From the NCBI RefSeq assembly GCF_013185915.1, contig NZ_JAAZUH010000001.1:806001-870000 (forward strand): a stretch of DNA of 64,000 nucleotides, written 5' to 3'. The notes under the pieces were generated by a model. It was given only the letters and a program-made list of their open reading frames with translations, had not been told where the DNA came from and did not search any database. Made by a program: the position numbers and the translations under genes. Positions 39,124-48,060 of the stretch are shown here, piece after piece. Position 1 is the first letter of the stretch, and every line of letters begins with the position of its first letter. The DNA is from Stenotrophomonas bentonitica. Lineage in GTDB: Bacteria > Pseudomonadota > Gammaproteobacteria > Xanthomonadales > Xanthomonadaceae.

Positions 39124-41178
39124 TTACCGCACCTGCTCGCGAAACGATGGCAACAGGACACGGTTGCCGTAACCGCTCAGGTGGTCGCCGTCGAAGTACA
39201 ACGGCCTGCCGTCCAGGTCAGGCCCGCACAGCGCACCCGGGCACAGCAGCGGCAGCGGATCCCACACGCTGGCGCCGGGCAGTGCTGCAGCCACCTGCTT
39301 GAGGCTCTCCAGCACCGGGGCGCGCATCGCTTCGGTCTGCGCGCGCGGAATCTCCATGCCGTTGGTGCAGATCGGGTTGTGGCGGTTGAACGCATCCGAG
39401 CAGCGGTACGGCGGCGCCGGCAGTACCGGCTTGGGCGCTTCGAACACGATCCGCACGCCACGCTCTGCCAGCGGCCGCAGCTGTTCGATCGCCGCCGCGA
39501 CTTCGCCCGCGCGCCCGCTCACTGCCGCCGGGCTGGCCAGGTCGGCCTGCACCTGCGCGATGTCGAACAGCTGGTACTGCTCCGCCAGGCGCGGTACGCG
39601 CAGGCCGGGCAGGAACAGCACGTCGCCTGCGCGCGCATTGGCCTGGATGTCATCCAGCACGTTCCGGGTGTACGCATCGCAGGCCGGATTCGGCCCACGC
39701 CAGCCCTGCATGCCGACCAGCGCACAGCCGCCACTGCCGTACAGGCGCACCTGGCCACCGTCCTGCACAACCTTGCGGCGCAGCAGTTCGTTGTAGACCA
39801 GCGCGTGCGAGTCGCCGGCGACGAACAACACCGTGCCGGTCCCGCTGCCGCCCGGACACTCGCCCCGCTGCAGCAGGCGCGCCTGCCCGCCCGCGACCGG
39901 AATGTGCGACTCGACCACCTGGCAGTCCGGCACTTCCTTCTTCAGGCCCTTCGCGTACGGATACCAGTCCAGCGGATGCCGACTGACCGTGCTCAGCGAG
40001 TAGTGCCGTTGATGCTTGACCAGTGCCGACTGCAGACCGGCGCCAAGTACGAGTACCGCCAGCCCCAGCAGCACCCAGCGTCCGTTCGTGCGCGGCCCGC
40101 GCGCGCCATGCCGCAGCGGCTGCTCCACCCAGCGCCAGGACAGCCAGGCCAGCGCGAACACCAGCAGCACGGCGATGGCGCCGTTGGCCACGGTCTCCAG
40201 CCCCACTGTCCAGCGGAACAGCACGAACACCGGCCAGTGCCACAGGTACAGCGAGTACGAAAGCTTGCCGACCCAGACCATCGGCGTGCTGGACAGCGCG
40301 CGCCCGATCCAGCCCTGCGGGTGGCCGTGCAGCACTGCGAGCAGCACGCCGGTGGACAGCACCGGCCACAGCCCATCCGGCCAAGGCGAGTGACCCGGCC
40401 GGGCAGACCACAGCCCGTACCCGAGTGCCGCCACGGCAAGCAGCAGCACCGGCGAACGCCATGAGAACCCGCGCGCCACCGGTACCGCGGTGAAACGCCC
40501 GGCCAGGGTCATCGCCTGGTACAGCAGCACGCCGGCGCCCAGCTGCCAGAAGCGCGTGGTGGTCACGTAGAACGCCTGGATCTCCTGCCCGCCCTGCCCG
40601 ACCAGGCGCAGCGCGTAAGCCAGCGACGCCAGCGTTGCCAGTGCGAACAGGCCCAGCGACAGCGCACGGCCGCGCCCACCGCGCGCCCAGGCCAGGAACA
40701 GCAGCGGGAACAGCAGGTAGAACTGCTCTTCCACGCCCAGCGACCAGGTGTGGGTGTACGGATTGAATTCGGTGCGCGGCGAGAAGTAGTCGTTGCCGGT
40801 GCTGGCCAGCACCCAGTTGCTCAGGCCGAAGAACGCGCGACGGCCGGTCTTGTCGCTGGTTTCGCTGAGCCAGGATTCGGGAATGAACAGCGCGCTGAGC
40901 ACGGCGGTGACCAGCAGGCAGACCACCAGCGCCGGCACGATGCGGCGGATGCGCCGCGCATAGAAACGCAGCAGGCCCTGCCAGCCGCCGACCGCAGGCA
41001 GCCGGTCGACCGACGCGCTGACCACGAAGCCGGAGATCACGAAAAACACGTCGACGCCGGTGAAGCCACCCGGCAGCCAGCTGGCCTTGAGGTGGTACAG
41101 GATCACCGACAGCACGGCGACGGCGCGCAGGCCGTCGATGTGTGGCACGTAGGTTTGTCGCAACTGGCTTTCCTGCAT
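39124..41178 (-). CDS. membrane acyltransferase with SGNH domain (OafA/YrhL family)
   Basis: Probably O-acetylates a surface polysaccharide such as lipopolysaccharide or peptidoglycan. The 684-aa protein has an N-terminal acyltransferase-3 domain with about ten membrane segments (YVPHIDGLRAVAVLSVILYH, GGFTGVDVFFVISGF) and a C-terminal periplasmic SGNH esterase-like domain with VAGDSHALVYNELLR and YFDGDHLSGYGN (Asp-His). The ATG at 41178 follows AGGAG by five bases. Its stop is three bases from the convergent MFS gene. Confidence 0.93.
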   Translation of the reverse strand: MQESQLRQTYVPHIDGLRAVAVLSVILYHLKASWLPGGFTGVDVFFVISGFVVSASVDRLPAVGGWQGLLRFYARRIRRIVPALVVCLLVTAVLSALFIPESWLSETSDKTGRRAFFGLSNWVLASTGNDYFSPRTEFNPYTHTWSLGVEEQFYLLFPLLFLAWARGGRGRALSLGLFALATLASLAYALRLVGQGGQEIQAFYVTTTRFWQLGAGVLLYQAMTLAGRFTAVPVARGFSWRSPVLLLAVAALGYGLWSARPGHSPWPDGLWPVLSTGVLLAVLHGHPQGWIGRALSSTPMVWVGKLSYSLYLWHWPVFVLFRWTVGLETVANGAIAVLLVFALAWLSWRWVEQPLRHGARGPRTNGRWVLLGLAVLVLGAGLQSALVKHQRHYSLSTVSRHPLDWYPYAKGLKKEVPDCQVVESHIPVAGGQARLLQRGECPGGSGTGTVLFVAGDSHALVYNELLRRKVVQDGGQVRLYGSGGCALVGMQGWRGPNPACDAYTRNVLDDIQANARAGDVLFLPGLRVPRLAEQYQLFDIAQVQADLASPAAVSGRAGEVAAAIEQLRPLAERGVRIVFEAPKPVLPAPPYRCSDAFNRHNPICTNGMEIPRAQTEAMRAPVLESLKQVAAALPGASVWDPLPLLCPGALCGPDLDGRPLYFDGDHLSGYGNRVLLPSFREQVR

Positions 41179-41247
41179 GCACACTCCTGTGACCTGGCGA
41201 CCTGCCTCGCAGGCCGTCAGGTGGCATTACATGGGGCGATTACGCGC

Positions 41248-41958
41248 TTACCAGACCAGGTCGTCCGGCACCTGGTAGGCCGGGTCGGCGTACGGGTCGT
41301 CTTCGGCCGGGGCGTTAGGATCCACGCGCAGCGCGACCGACGGCGCGAACACCGCTTCGGCCTCGTCCAGCACCGCCGCGGTCACCAGCAGGTAACGGCC
41401 ATTGCTCTGCAGCACGCCCAGTTCGCCCGCATTGAGCTGGCGCAGCTGGTCGGCGGTGACATAGATGCGCTTGATCTTGCCGCCGTACGGGAAGTGCCGC
41501 GCAATGTCGGCGGCTTCATCGTTGAGCGCCTTGCCCTTGAGCAGTTCGTCGAGCTTGACCTTGGCTTCGCGGCGCACGCGCGCCTCTTCCTGCTTCAGGC
41601 GCTCGGCTTCGATACGGTCGTCCTTTTCCTTCTGCGCGCGGATCGCATAGGCCTTGGCCAGGTCGATGTCCTCGCGCGAGCGCGGCGCGCCCTGGCCGGG
41701 CTTCTGGCCCTGGCCCGGACGGGCTCCGCCGCCACCGGGGCGGCCCTTGCCCTGCGGGCCACGGCGGGCGTCGCCGTCGCGCGCGGGGCGCTGGCCATCG
41801 CGCGGCGGGCGCGCGCCATCGGCGGCCTTGCCCTGCGGGCGACCACCGTGCGGCTTGTTCGGGGGCCGGCCATCACGGCGGGCGTCGGGCTTGCGTTCGG
41901 GCGTGGGCGCGGACTTGAAGCCCAGGCCCAGCAGCTGGTCGCGGAGGGTATCGCTCAT
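41248..41958 (-). CDS. DUF2058 protein (YaiL-like)
   Basis: A 236-aa protein of the DUF2058 family, whose E. coli member YaiL is annotated as nucleoprotein-like. It opens with MSDTLRDQLLGLGFKS, then has a basic low-complexity region rich in G, R, P, D and K (about 20-100), a charged helical region, and the conserved C-terminal domain with RHFPYGGKIKRIYVTADQLRQLNAG. The expanded Gly/Arg linker is the main oddity. Function unknown. Confidence 0.87.
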   Translation of the reverse strand: MSDTLRDQLLGLGFKSAPTPERKPDARRDGRPPNKPHGGRPQGKAADGARPPRDGQRPARDGDARRGPQGKGRPGGGGARPGQGQKPGQGAPRSREDIDLAKAYAIRAQKEKDDRIEAERLKQEEARVRREAKVKLDELLKGKALNDEAADIARHFPYGGKIKRIYVTADQLRQLNAGELGVLQSNGRYLLVTAAVLDEAEAVFAPSVALRVDPNAPAEDDPYADPAYQVPDDLVW

Positions 41959-41971
41959 GACGTTGGGTCGA

Positions 41972-42211
41972 TCAGTAGTGCGGGGGCGGTGGTTCTTCGC
42001 CCGAATCGGAATACAGCGCGTTGCGGACCTTGCCCAGGTCCTCCAGCAGCAGGCGGGTCAGGTCGGCGTTGCGGCTGCCCTCGATGCGGGCATCGGCCAG
42101 CGCTTCGCTGAGCTCGGCCAGCGCCTGTTCCTGGAAGGACACGCGCATTTCAAGCTCGACCAGGCGCGCTTCCAGCGCCTGCTCACGCGCGGAGGGAGTG
42201 GACTCATGCAT
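41972..42211 (-). CDS. slyX: SlyX-like protein
   Basis: A small coiled-coil protein of 79 aa: [28 protein letters not shown] followed by the proline-rich C-terminus EEPPPPHY, typical of SlyX. Family function is unknown. The ATG at 42209-42211 overlaps the end of ugd (stop at 42204-42206), so the two are likely translated together. Confidence 0.88.
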   Translation of the reverse strand: MHESTPSAREQALEARLVELEMRVSFQEQALAELSEALADARIEGSRNADLTRLLLEDLGKVRNALYSDSGEEPPPPHY

Positions 42212-43553
42212 GCAGCGAACGTCCCCGGCCAATGCCGTAGTAAGCCAGGCCCGCCGCTTCGATTTCCTGCGGGTCGTACAGGTTGCGGCCGTCGAATACC
42301 ACCGCGTCCTTCAGGGTTTCGCGCAGGCGGTTGAAATCCGGGCTGCGGAACTGCTTCCACTCGGTCACCACCACCAGCGCGTCGGCGCCGTCGATGGCGT
42401 CGTAGGCGTTCTCGCAGAACACCAGGTCGTCGCGCTCGCCGAAGATCCGGCGTGCTTCATCGGTGGCTTCCGGGTCGTAGGCGCGCACGGTGGCGCCGCC
42501 TTCCCACAGCTGCGCCAGCAGGCGGCGGCTGGAGGCTTCGCGCATGTCGTCGGTGTTCGGTTTGAACGACAGGCCCCACACCGCGAAGGTGCGGCCGCGC
42601 ACGCCCTCATCCTCACCGCGGTCGTAATGGCGCTGGATCAGCTGGAACAGATGCCCCTTCTGCGCATCGTTGACCGCTTCCACCGCATTGAGCAGCTTCG
42701 GCTCATGGCCATGCTGCTGCGCGGTGCGGGCCAGCGCCTGCACGTCCTTGGGGAAACACGAGCCGCCGTAACCGGCGCCCGGGTAGATGAAGTGCCAGCC
42801 GATGCGCGGGTCCGAACCAATACCCTGGCGGACCTGTTCGACGTCGGCGCCGACCTTTTCGGCAATATTGGCGATCTCGTTCATGAACGAAATCTTGGTC
42901 GCCAGCATGGCGTTGGCGGCGTACTTGGTCAGCTCGGCCGAACGCACGTCCATTTCCACCACGCGGTCGTGGTTGCGGTTGAACGGTGCGTACAGGCGGC
43001 GCATCAGCGCCACCGATTCGGCGTTGGCCGCGCCGATGACGATGCGGTCCGGCCGCATGCAGTCGGCCACTGCGTCGCCTTCCTTGAGGAATTCGGGGTT
43101 GGAGACCACGTCGAACGCGATCTCCTCGCCGCGCTCTGCCAGGACCTCGGCAATCGCGGCGCGGACCTTGTCGGCCGTGCCTACCGGCACGGTCGACTTG
43201 TTCACCACCACGGTCGGCACACGCATGTGCCGGCCGATGGTGCGGGCCACGGCCAACACGTACTGCAGGTCGGCGCTGCCGTCCTCGTCCGGTGGCGTGC
43301 CCACGGCAATGAAGATCACCTGGCCATGTGCGATCGCCTCGGCGGCGTCGGTGGTGAAGGCCAGCCGCGAGGCGGCATGGTTGGCCTTGACCATCGGCTC
43401 CAGGCCCGGCTCGTAGATCGGGATGACGCCACGGTTGAGGCCGTCGACCTTGGCCTGGTCGATATCGACGCAGACCACCTGGTGGCCGACCTCGGCCAGG
43501 CAGGTACCCGTGACCAGTCCGACATAGCCGGTACCGAAAATTGCGACGCGCAT
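42204..43553 (-). CDS. ugd: UDP-glucose 6-dehydrogenase
   Basis: Oxidises UDP-glucose to UDP-glucuronate with NAD+, providing precursors for exopolysaccharide and lipid modification. It is 449 aa with the N-terminal Rossmann motif [20 protein letters not shown], the catalytic loop [14 protein letters not shown] holding the active cysteine, and a C-terminal domain with [14 protein letters not shown]. It lies 23 bp downstream of the FKBP gene and is probably in one unit with slyX. Confidence 0.97.
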   Translation of the reverse strand: MRVAIFGTGYVGLVTGTCLAEVGHQVVCVDIDQAKVDGLNRGVIPIYEPGLEPMVKANHAASRLAFTTDAAEAIAHGQVIFIAVGTPPDEDGSADLQYVLAVARTIGRHMRVPTVVVNKSTVPVGTADKVRAAIAEVLAERGEEIAFDVVSNPEFLKEGDAVADCMRPDRIVIGAANAESVALMRRLYAPFNRNHDRVVEMDVRSAELTKYAANAMLATKISFMNEIANIAEKVGADVEQVRQGIGSDPRIGWHFIYPGAGYGGSCFPKDVQALARTAQQHGHEPKLLNAVEAVNDAQKGHLFQLIQRHYDRGEDEGVRGRTFAVWGLSFKPNTDDMREASSRRLLAQLWEGGATVRAYDPEATDEARRIFGERDDLVFCENAYDAIDGADALVVVTEWKQFRSPDFNRLRETLKDAVVFDGRNLYDPQEIEAAGLAYYGIGRGRSLHA

Positions 43554-43576
43554 GTCCGTAGTAACTCCAGTTCCGA

Positions 43577-44557
43577 TTACGGAAGTACGTCCAGCAGCTC
43601 GACGTCGAAGGTCAGCGTCGCGTTCGGGCCGATCGGACCGCCCGGCGTGCCCTGCTCACCGTAGGCCAGTTCGCCCGGGATCCAGAAGCGGTACTTGGCG
43701 CCGACCGGCATCAGTGCAACGCCTTCCGACCAGCCCTTGACCACCTGGTCCAGGCCGAACACGATCGGCTCGCCACGGGTGTAGCTGCTGTCGAACACGG
43801 TGCCGTCGAGCAGCTTGCCTTCGTAGTTCACGCGGACCTTGCTGGTCGGCATCGGGCGCTCGCCCGAACCCGGACGCAGCACCTGGTACTGCAGGCCCGA
43901 GGCGGTGGTGACCACGCCCGGCTGGGTCTTGTTCTTGGCCAGGAAGTTGTTGCCTTCGGTGCGGTTGGTACCGGCCTTGGCGGCTTCCTTGGCCTGCATC
44001 TCACCCTGCTTGGCGGCCATGAAGGCTTCCAGGGTCGACTTGGCCTGGTCGGCGGTCAGCTTCGGGGTGCCATTGGCGAAGGCGGTCTTGACCGCGTCAA
44101 ACAGCACGTCCAGGTCGAGCTCGGCCTTCAACGGCGCCAGCGACGGGCCGACGGCGTAGCTGCCCAGCATCAGGCCGACCTTCTCACGGTCCACCTTCGG
44201 CGCCGGGGTGCCCGGGGCCATGCCCGGCACCGGCTGGCCGCTCTTGACCGCCATCGCCATGCGCAGCGACTGGTCGGTCTTCTGGGCTTCTTCCTGGGTG
44301 ATCAGCGGCTGCTTGCCTTCGAAGGCGTTGTTCACTGCACGACGCAGGGCGGCCAGATCGATTTCGTCGGCGATCGGGGCGAACGAATTTGCGACATCCA
44401 TGCCGATGGCATAGCTGACGTTTTCACGCTGGGAGGTCAAGGTCGAAGTCTCCTTTGCGGCTGCACCTGCAGCCGGTTGTTGCGACATCACGGTACCGGT
44501 GGCACCCATCGCCAGAATCAGAACCGACGCCGCGGCGCCGCGCATTCCCATCTTCAT
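43577..44557 (-). CDS. periplasmic FKBP-type peptidyl-prolyl isomerase with duplicated N-domain
   Basis: A Mip/FkpA-type isomerase and chaperone of the envelope. The 326-aa protein has a signal peptide (about residues 1-30), then two similar helical modules: [20 protein letters not shown] (about 45-105) and [20 protein letters not shown] (about 130-190), each followed by an LxxAxxxAF...LTxxxA pattern. The FKBP domain follows ([15 protein letters not shown] ... [20 protein letters not shown]). Most family members have one N-domain. A start nine bases upstream (44566) is possible; the ATG at 44557 has better spacing from AGGA. Confidence 0.88.
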   Translation of the reverse strand: MKMGMRGAAASVLILAMGATGTVMSQQPAAGAAAKETSTLTSQRENVSYAIGMDVANSFAPIADEIDLAALRRAVNNAFEGKQPLITQEEAQKTDQSLRMAMAVKSGQPVPGMAPGTPAPKVDREKVGLMLGSYAVGPSLAPLKAELDLDVLFDAVKTAFANGTPKLTADQAKSTLEAFMAAKQGEMQAKEAAKAGTNRTEGNNFLAKNKTQPGVVTTASGLQYQVLRPGSGERPMPTSKVRVNYEGKLLDGTVFDSSYTRGEPIVFGLDQVVKGWSEGVALMPVGAKYRFWIPGELAYGEQGTPGGPIGPNATLTFDVELLDVLP

Positions 44558-44640
44558 TCGCTGCATTCCTGGAAGTTACTGGACGCCGACGTCGGCGCGA
44601 ATCCGGCATTGTCGCACGCACGTGCGAGATGTCGAGGCTG

Positions 44641-45249
44641 TCAGTGCGTCGGCGGTGTGACAGACAGCTCACGTTCGATCGCGGCGACCAGCGCCTTGTC
44701 GTCCGGCGTCACCTTGCTGGGGAACTGGGCGACCACCTTGCCGTCCCGCCCGATCAGGTACTTATGGAAGTTCCAGCCCGGTGCGACCTTGGTGGCGGCG
44801 GTCAGGCGCTGGTACAGCGGCGTGGCCTCCGGCCCGGTGACCTGCACCTTCTGGAACATGGGGAACTTCACGCCGTAGGTCAGCGTGCAGAACTCCTGGA
44901 TCTCCTTCTCGCTGCCCGGTTCCTGGCCCTTGAAGTCGTTGGAGGGGAAGCCCAGCACCGAGAAGCCGCGCGCGGCGTACTTCTTCTGCAGGGCCTCCAG
45001 GGCCTCGTACTGCGGGGTGTAGCCGCACTTGCTGGCGGTGTTGACCACCAGCAGCACCTTGCCGCCGTAGGTCTTCTCCAGGTTCACTTCCGACTTGCCC
45101 GCCAGCGGCCGGTAGTCGACGTCGAGCAGGTCGGCCGCCTGGGCCGAAGCGCTGCCCAGCAGGCCCACCAGCAGCAGGCCCACGCCCCAGCGGCGGGCGC
45201 GCGCGCGGAAAGCGGGGTTCGGGGGCAGCACGGGAGACGTCTGGGACAT
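44641..45249 (-). CDS. exported glutathione peroxidase-family protein
   Basis: Reduces peroxides. It is a 202-aa thiol peroxidase of the GPx family with an N-terminal signal (GVGLLLVGLLGSASAQA, ending near residue 37), so it acts in the periplasm. The catalytic cysteine is in NTASKCGYTPQYEALEAL, with the matching FPSNDFKGQEPGS and PGWNFHKYLIGRDG motifs. The periplasmic form probably takes electrons from thioredoxin-like proteins rather than glutathione. A longer frame from 45492 crosses the next promoter and is rejected. It diverges from the ytrA operon. Confidence 0.93.
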   Translation of the reverse strand: MSQTSPVLPPNPAFRARARRWGVGLLLVGLLGSASAQAADLLDVDYRPLAGKSEVNLEKTYGGKVLLVVNTASKCGYTPQYEALEALQKKYAARGFSVLGFPSNDFKGQEPGSEKEIQEFCTLTYGVKFPMFQKVQVTGPEATPLYQRLTAATKVAPGWNFHKYLIGRDGKVVAQFPSKVTPDDKALVAAIERELSVTPPTH

Positions 45250-45452
45250 CGCAAAAACTCCGGATCGAAGCGGGAAAACCTGCTGTGCAGGGCGCACGCG
45301 GACTATATCACCGGGGGTTTTGCTCCCGCAGCTGAATGCACGGCAGTGAAAATGAAGGTGATGACGGGGAGATTTCACCTGCTGAATCAACAACTTGCGC
45401 CCCGCATTCAGACTGTGTAACACCCCTGCCATCAGTTGGGGCGTGTCGGGTA

Positions 45453-45480
45453 TTGCACATCGGCGTGTCGGTGTTATAGT
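45453..45480 (+). promoter_or_regulatory. ytrA operon promoter
   Basis: -35 TTGCAC (45453-45458) and -10 TATAGT (45475-45480) with a 16-bp spacer, upstream of the first gene at 45518. Confidence 0.65.
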
Positions 45481-45493
45481 TGCATACAACACC
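45470..45493 (+). promoter_or_regulatory. YtrA-type operator GGTG-N16-CACC
   Basis: GGTGTT (45470-45475) and AACACC (45488-45493) form an inverted repeat that overlaps the -10 hexamer. GGTG-N16-CACC is, as I recall, the recognition pattern reported for the YtrA regulator of Xanthomonas citri. Since the operon's second gene is a YtrA-type repressor, this is probably its own operator. Confidence 0.65.
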
Positions 45494-45517
45494 AGTCACC
45501 TGATGCAGGGGAAGCCC

Positions 45518-45769
45518 ATGAACCGCATGCGCCACCACTCCGCCAAAGCCCTTACAGCCGCGTCCGCGCTGCTGCTGCTGGGCTGGTTCAGCATCCCCGC
45601 CGGTGACCGTGGCAGCGACATCGCCACCGGTGCGTTTGAAGGCCCGCAGGACGCAGGCGTCATCAAGGCAGGGACCGCCGACGGCGCCCCCACGCCTCCC
45701 CGCCGGCTGCACAGCTCCCTGTCCATGCCTTACTTCTCATTCGCACAGTCGCTGAACCCACGGAGCTGA
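45518..45769 (+). CDS. small exported protein heading the ytrA operon
   Basis: An 83-aa protein with a cleavable-looking signal (KALTAASALLLLGWFSIPAG) and a short mature part of about 55 residues without cysteines. I do not recognise a family. GGGGAA lies five bases before the ATG, and the gene follows directly after the operator and promoter. It ends two bases before ytrA. It may be a small periplasmic partner of the ABC system, or a leader gene. Confidence 0.6.
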   Translation: MNRMRHHSAKALTAASALLLLGWFSIPAGDRGSDIATGAFEGPQDAGVIKAGTADGAPTPPRRLHSSLSMPYFSFAQSLNPRS

Positions 45770-45771
45770 CC

Positions 45772-46134
45772 ATGAGCGATATCCAATGGAGCGATGGTGC
45801 TCCGATCTACCGTCAGCTGAAGGAACGCGTGATCGCCATGATGCTGGACAGCATCATCAAGCCCGGCGATGCGTTGCCCTCGGTTCGACAGGTGGCCGCC
45901 GAGTACCAGCTCAACCCCATCACCGTGTCGCGCGCTTACCAGGAACTGGCCGACGAAGGCCTGGTCGAGAAGCGCCGTGGCCTGGGCATGTTCATGACCG
46001 AGGAAGCCGCCACCCAGCTGCGCAGCAGCGAGCGCGACCGCTTCCTCAATGAAGAATGGCCGCTGGTCCTGGAGCGCATCCAGCGCCTGGGCCTGCATCT
46101 CGACGAATTGCTGCCCCAGGGGAAATCCTCATGA
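45772..46134 (+). CDS. ytrA: GntR-family regulator, YtrA subfamily
   Basis: A 120-aa repressor: GntR winged helix (PIYRQLKERVIAMMLDSIIK, then LPSVRQVAAEYQLNPITVSRAY) at residues 10-75, and the very short C-terminal tail of two helices that defines the YtrA subfamily. Such regulators commonly repress the ABC-transporter operon they belong to, in response to cell-wall or membrane stress. Its stop overlaps the ATPase start (ATGA at 46131). Confidence 0.93.
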   Translation: MSDIQWSDGAPIYRQLKERVIAMMLDSIIKPGDALPSVRQVAAEYQLNPITVSRAYQELADEGLVEKRRGLGMFMTEEAATQLRSSERDRFLNEEWPLVLERIQRLGLHLDELLPQGKSS

Positions 46135-47006
46135 ATGCCGTTGCTAGTGATGTCGTCATCTCCGCCCGTGGCCTGCGCAAGGCCTACAAGCAGACCCTCG
46201 CGCTGGACAACACCAGCTTCACCATCGCGCCGGGCCGGATCACCGGCCTGATCGGCCCCAACGGTGCCGGCAAGACCACCCTGCTCAAGGCGCTGCTGGG
46301 CCTGACCACGGTGGACGGCGAGCTGAGCGTGCTCGGGCTGGACCCGACCGTGCAGCGCAACGCGCTCATGAATGACGTGTGCTTCATCGCCGACGTGGCG
46401 GTACTGCCGCGCTGGATGAAGGTGCGCGACGCGATCGACTTCGTGGCCGGGGTGCACCCGCGCTTCGACCGCGCCCGCTGCGAGCGTTTCCTGGCGGCGA
46501 CCAAGCTGCAGCCGCGCCAGCGCGTGCGCGAACTGTCCAAGGGCATGATCGTGCAGCTGCACCTGGCACTGGTGATGGCCATCGACGCCAAGGTGCTGGT
46601 GCTGGACGAACCGACGCTGGGCCTGGACATCCTGTACCGCAAGGAGTTCTACCAGCGCCTGCTGGAAGACTACTTCGACGAGCAGAAGACGATCATCGTC
46701 ACCACCCACCAGGTGGAAGAGATCGAGCACATCCTGACCGACGTGATGTTCATCCGCGACGGCCGCATCGTGCTGACCGCCGACATGGAAGAGGTCGGCG
46801 AGCGCTACACCGAAGTGCTGGTCTCGGCCGAGACGCTGGAGGCCGCCCGTGCGCTGGGCCCGATCGACGAGCGCAGCCTGCCGTTCGGCAAGACCGTACT
46901 GCTGTTCGACGGGGTGCCGCGCGCCCAGCTCACGCCGCTTGGCGAAATCCGCAGCCCCGGGCTGGCGGATCTGTTCGTGGCCATCATGAAGGGAACCTAC
47001 GCATGA
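46131..47006 (+). CDS. ABC transporter ATP-binding protein
   Basis: A 291-aa ATPase: Walker A GPNGAGKTTLLKALLG (about residue 41), signature region RVRELSKGMIVQLHLALVMA, Walker B KVLVLDEPTLGLD, and the H-loop in VTTHQVEEIEH. The signature reads LSKGM instead of LSGGQ, a variant seen in YtrB-like ATPases. The gene is coupled to ytrA in front and to the permease behind by ATGA overlaps. Confidence 0.94.
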   Translation: MNAVASDVVISARGLRKAYKQTLALDNTSFTIAPGRITGLIGPNGAGKTTLLKALLGLTTVDGELSVLGLDPTVQRNALMNDVCFIADVAVLPRWMKVRDAIDFVAGVHPRFDRARCERFLAATKLQPRQRVRELSKGMIVQLHLALVMAIDAKVLVLDEPTLGLDILYRKEFYQRLLEDYFDEQKTIIVTTHQVEEIEHILTDVMFIRDGRIVLTADMEEVGERYTEVLVSAETLEAARALGPIDERSLPFGKTVLLFDGVPRAQLTPLGEIRSPGLADLFVAIMKGTYA

Positions 47007-48034
47007 ACACCGTCCACTACCACCCGATCAGCAAGGCCAGCACGTTCAAGTGGCTGCTCAAGCGCGAGTACTGGGAAAACCGCGGCGGTTTCCTGTGGGC
47101 GCCGCTGATCGCCGGCGGCATTTCGCTGGTGATGAGCCTGATCGGGATCCTGATCGGCCTGTGGGGCCTGCGCCGTGCGGCCGCGAGCGGTGACCTGCAC
47201 ATCGACAACCGCAACATCAGCATCAACGGCCTGGACCTGAAGCTGCTGACCGAGCACATGGACGCCAAGAGCATGGCCGACCTGGGCAATGCGCTGGACG
47301 CGACGCTGGTGCTGAGTTCGCTGTGGCCGTTCGTGGTGCTGGCCTTCGTGGTGTTCTTCTACTGCCTGGGTGCGCTGTATGACGACCGCCGCGACCGCAG
47401 CATACTGTTCTGGAAGTCGCTGCCGCTGTCGGATACCCAGACCGTGCTGTCCAAGGCGCTGAGCGCGCTGCTGGTGGCGCCGGTGATCGCGGTGATCGCG
47501 TCGGTGCTGACCATGTTCGGCTTCCTGGCGATCCTGTCGGTGATCGTGATGACCCACGGCGGCAACCCGATGACCCTGATCTGGGGCCCGGCCAGCCCGC
47601 TGGCATTCCTGGCCGGCCACCTGGCCTGGCTGCCGGTGTACCTGCTGTGGGCGCTGCCGACGGTGGGCTGGCTGCTGATGTGGTCGGCGCTGGCCAAGTC
47701 CAAGCCGTTCCTGTGGGCGGTGATGCTGCCGCTCTTCGCCGGGATCATCGTCAGCACCACCCGGGTGATGCAGCTGTTCGACATGAGCAGCGGCTGGTTC
47801 TGGCAGCACATCGTGGGCCGCCTGTTGCTGGGCACGCTGCCGGGCAGCGACCTGTTCTACCGCCAGGACCAGCTGCAGGCGGTGATGCACGACAGCGACA
47901 ACATCGCTGCGGCGCTGTCGCCGTCCAGCCAGCTGGCCGCGCTGGCCCTGCCGGAATTGTGGATCGGCGCGGCTGCCGGGGCTGTATTCATCGTGATTGC
48001 CATCCGCCTGCGCCGCCGCGCCGGCGAAATCTGA
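47003..48034 (+). CDS. ABC transporter permease (ABC-2 like)
   Basis: A 343-aa integral membrane protein with about six to seven membrane segments. The first follows LLKREYWENRGGFLWAPLIAG, a common opening of ABC-2 permeases. A soluble loop (about residues 60-100) and FYCLGALYDDRRDRSILFWKSLPLSD match the family. With the ATPase it makes a complete exporter or stress-linked ABC system. The substrate is unknown. Confidence 0.9.
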   Translation: MNTVHYHPISKASTFKWLLKREYWENRGGFLWAPLIAGGISLVMSLIGILIGLWGLRRAAASGDLHIDNRNISINGLDLKLLTEHMDAKSMADLGNALDATLVLSSLWPFVVLAFVVFFYCLGALYDDRRDRSILFWKSLPLSDTQTVLSKALSALLVAPVIAVIASVLTMFGFLAILSVIVMTHGGNPMTLIWGPASPLAFLAGHLAWLPVYLLWALPTVGWLLMWSALAKSKPFLWAVMLPLFAGIIVSTTRVMQLFDMSSGWFWQHIVGRLLLGTLPGSDLFYRQDQLQAVMHDSDNIAAALSPSSQLAALALPELWIGAAAGAVFIVIAIRLRRRAGEI

Positions 48035-48060
48035 TCCCTCACCGCTTCGAGGAACCGTCC

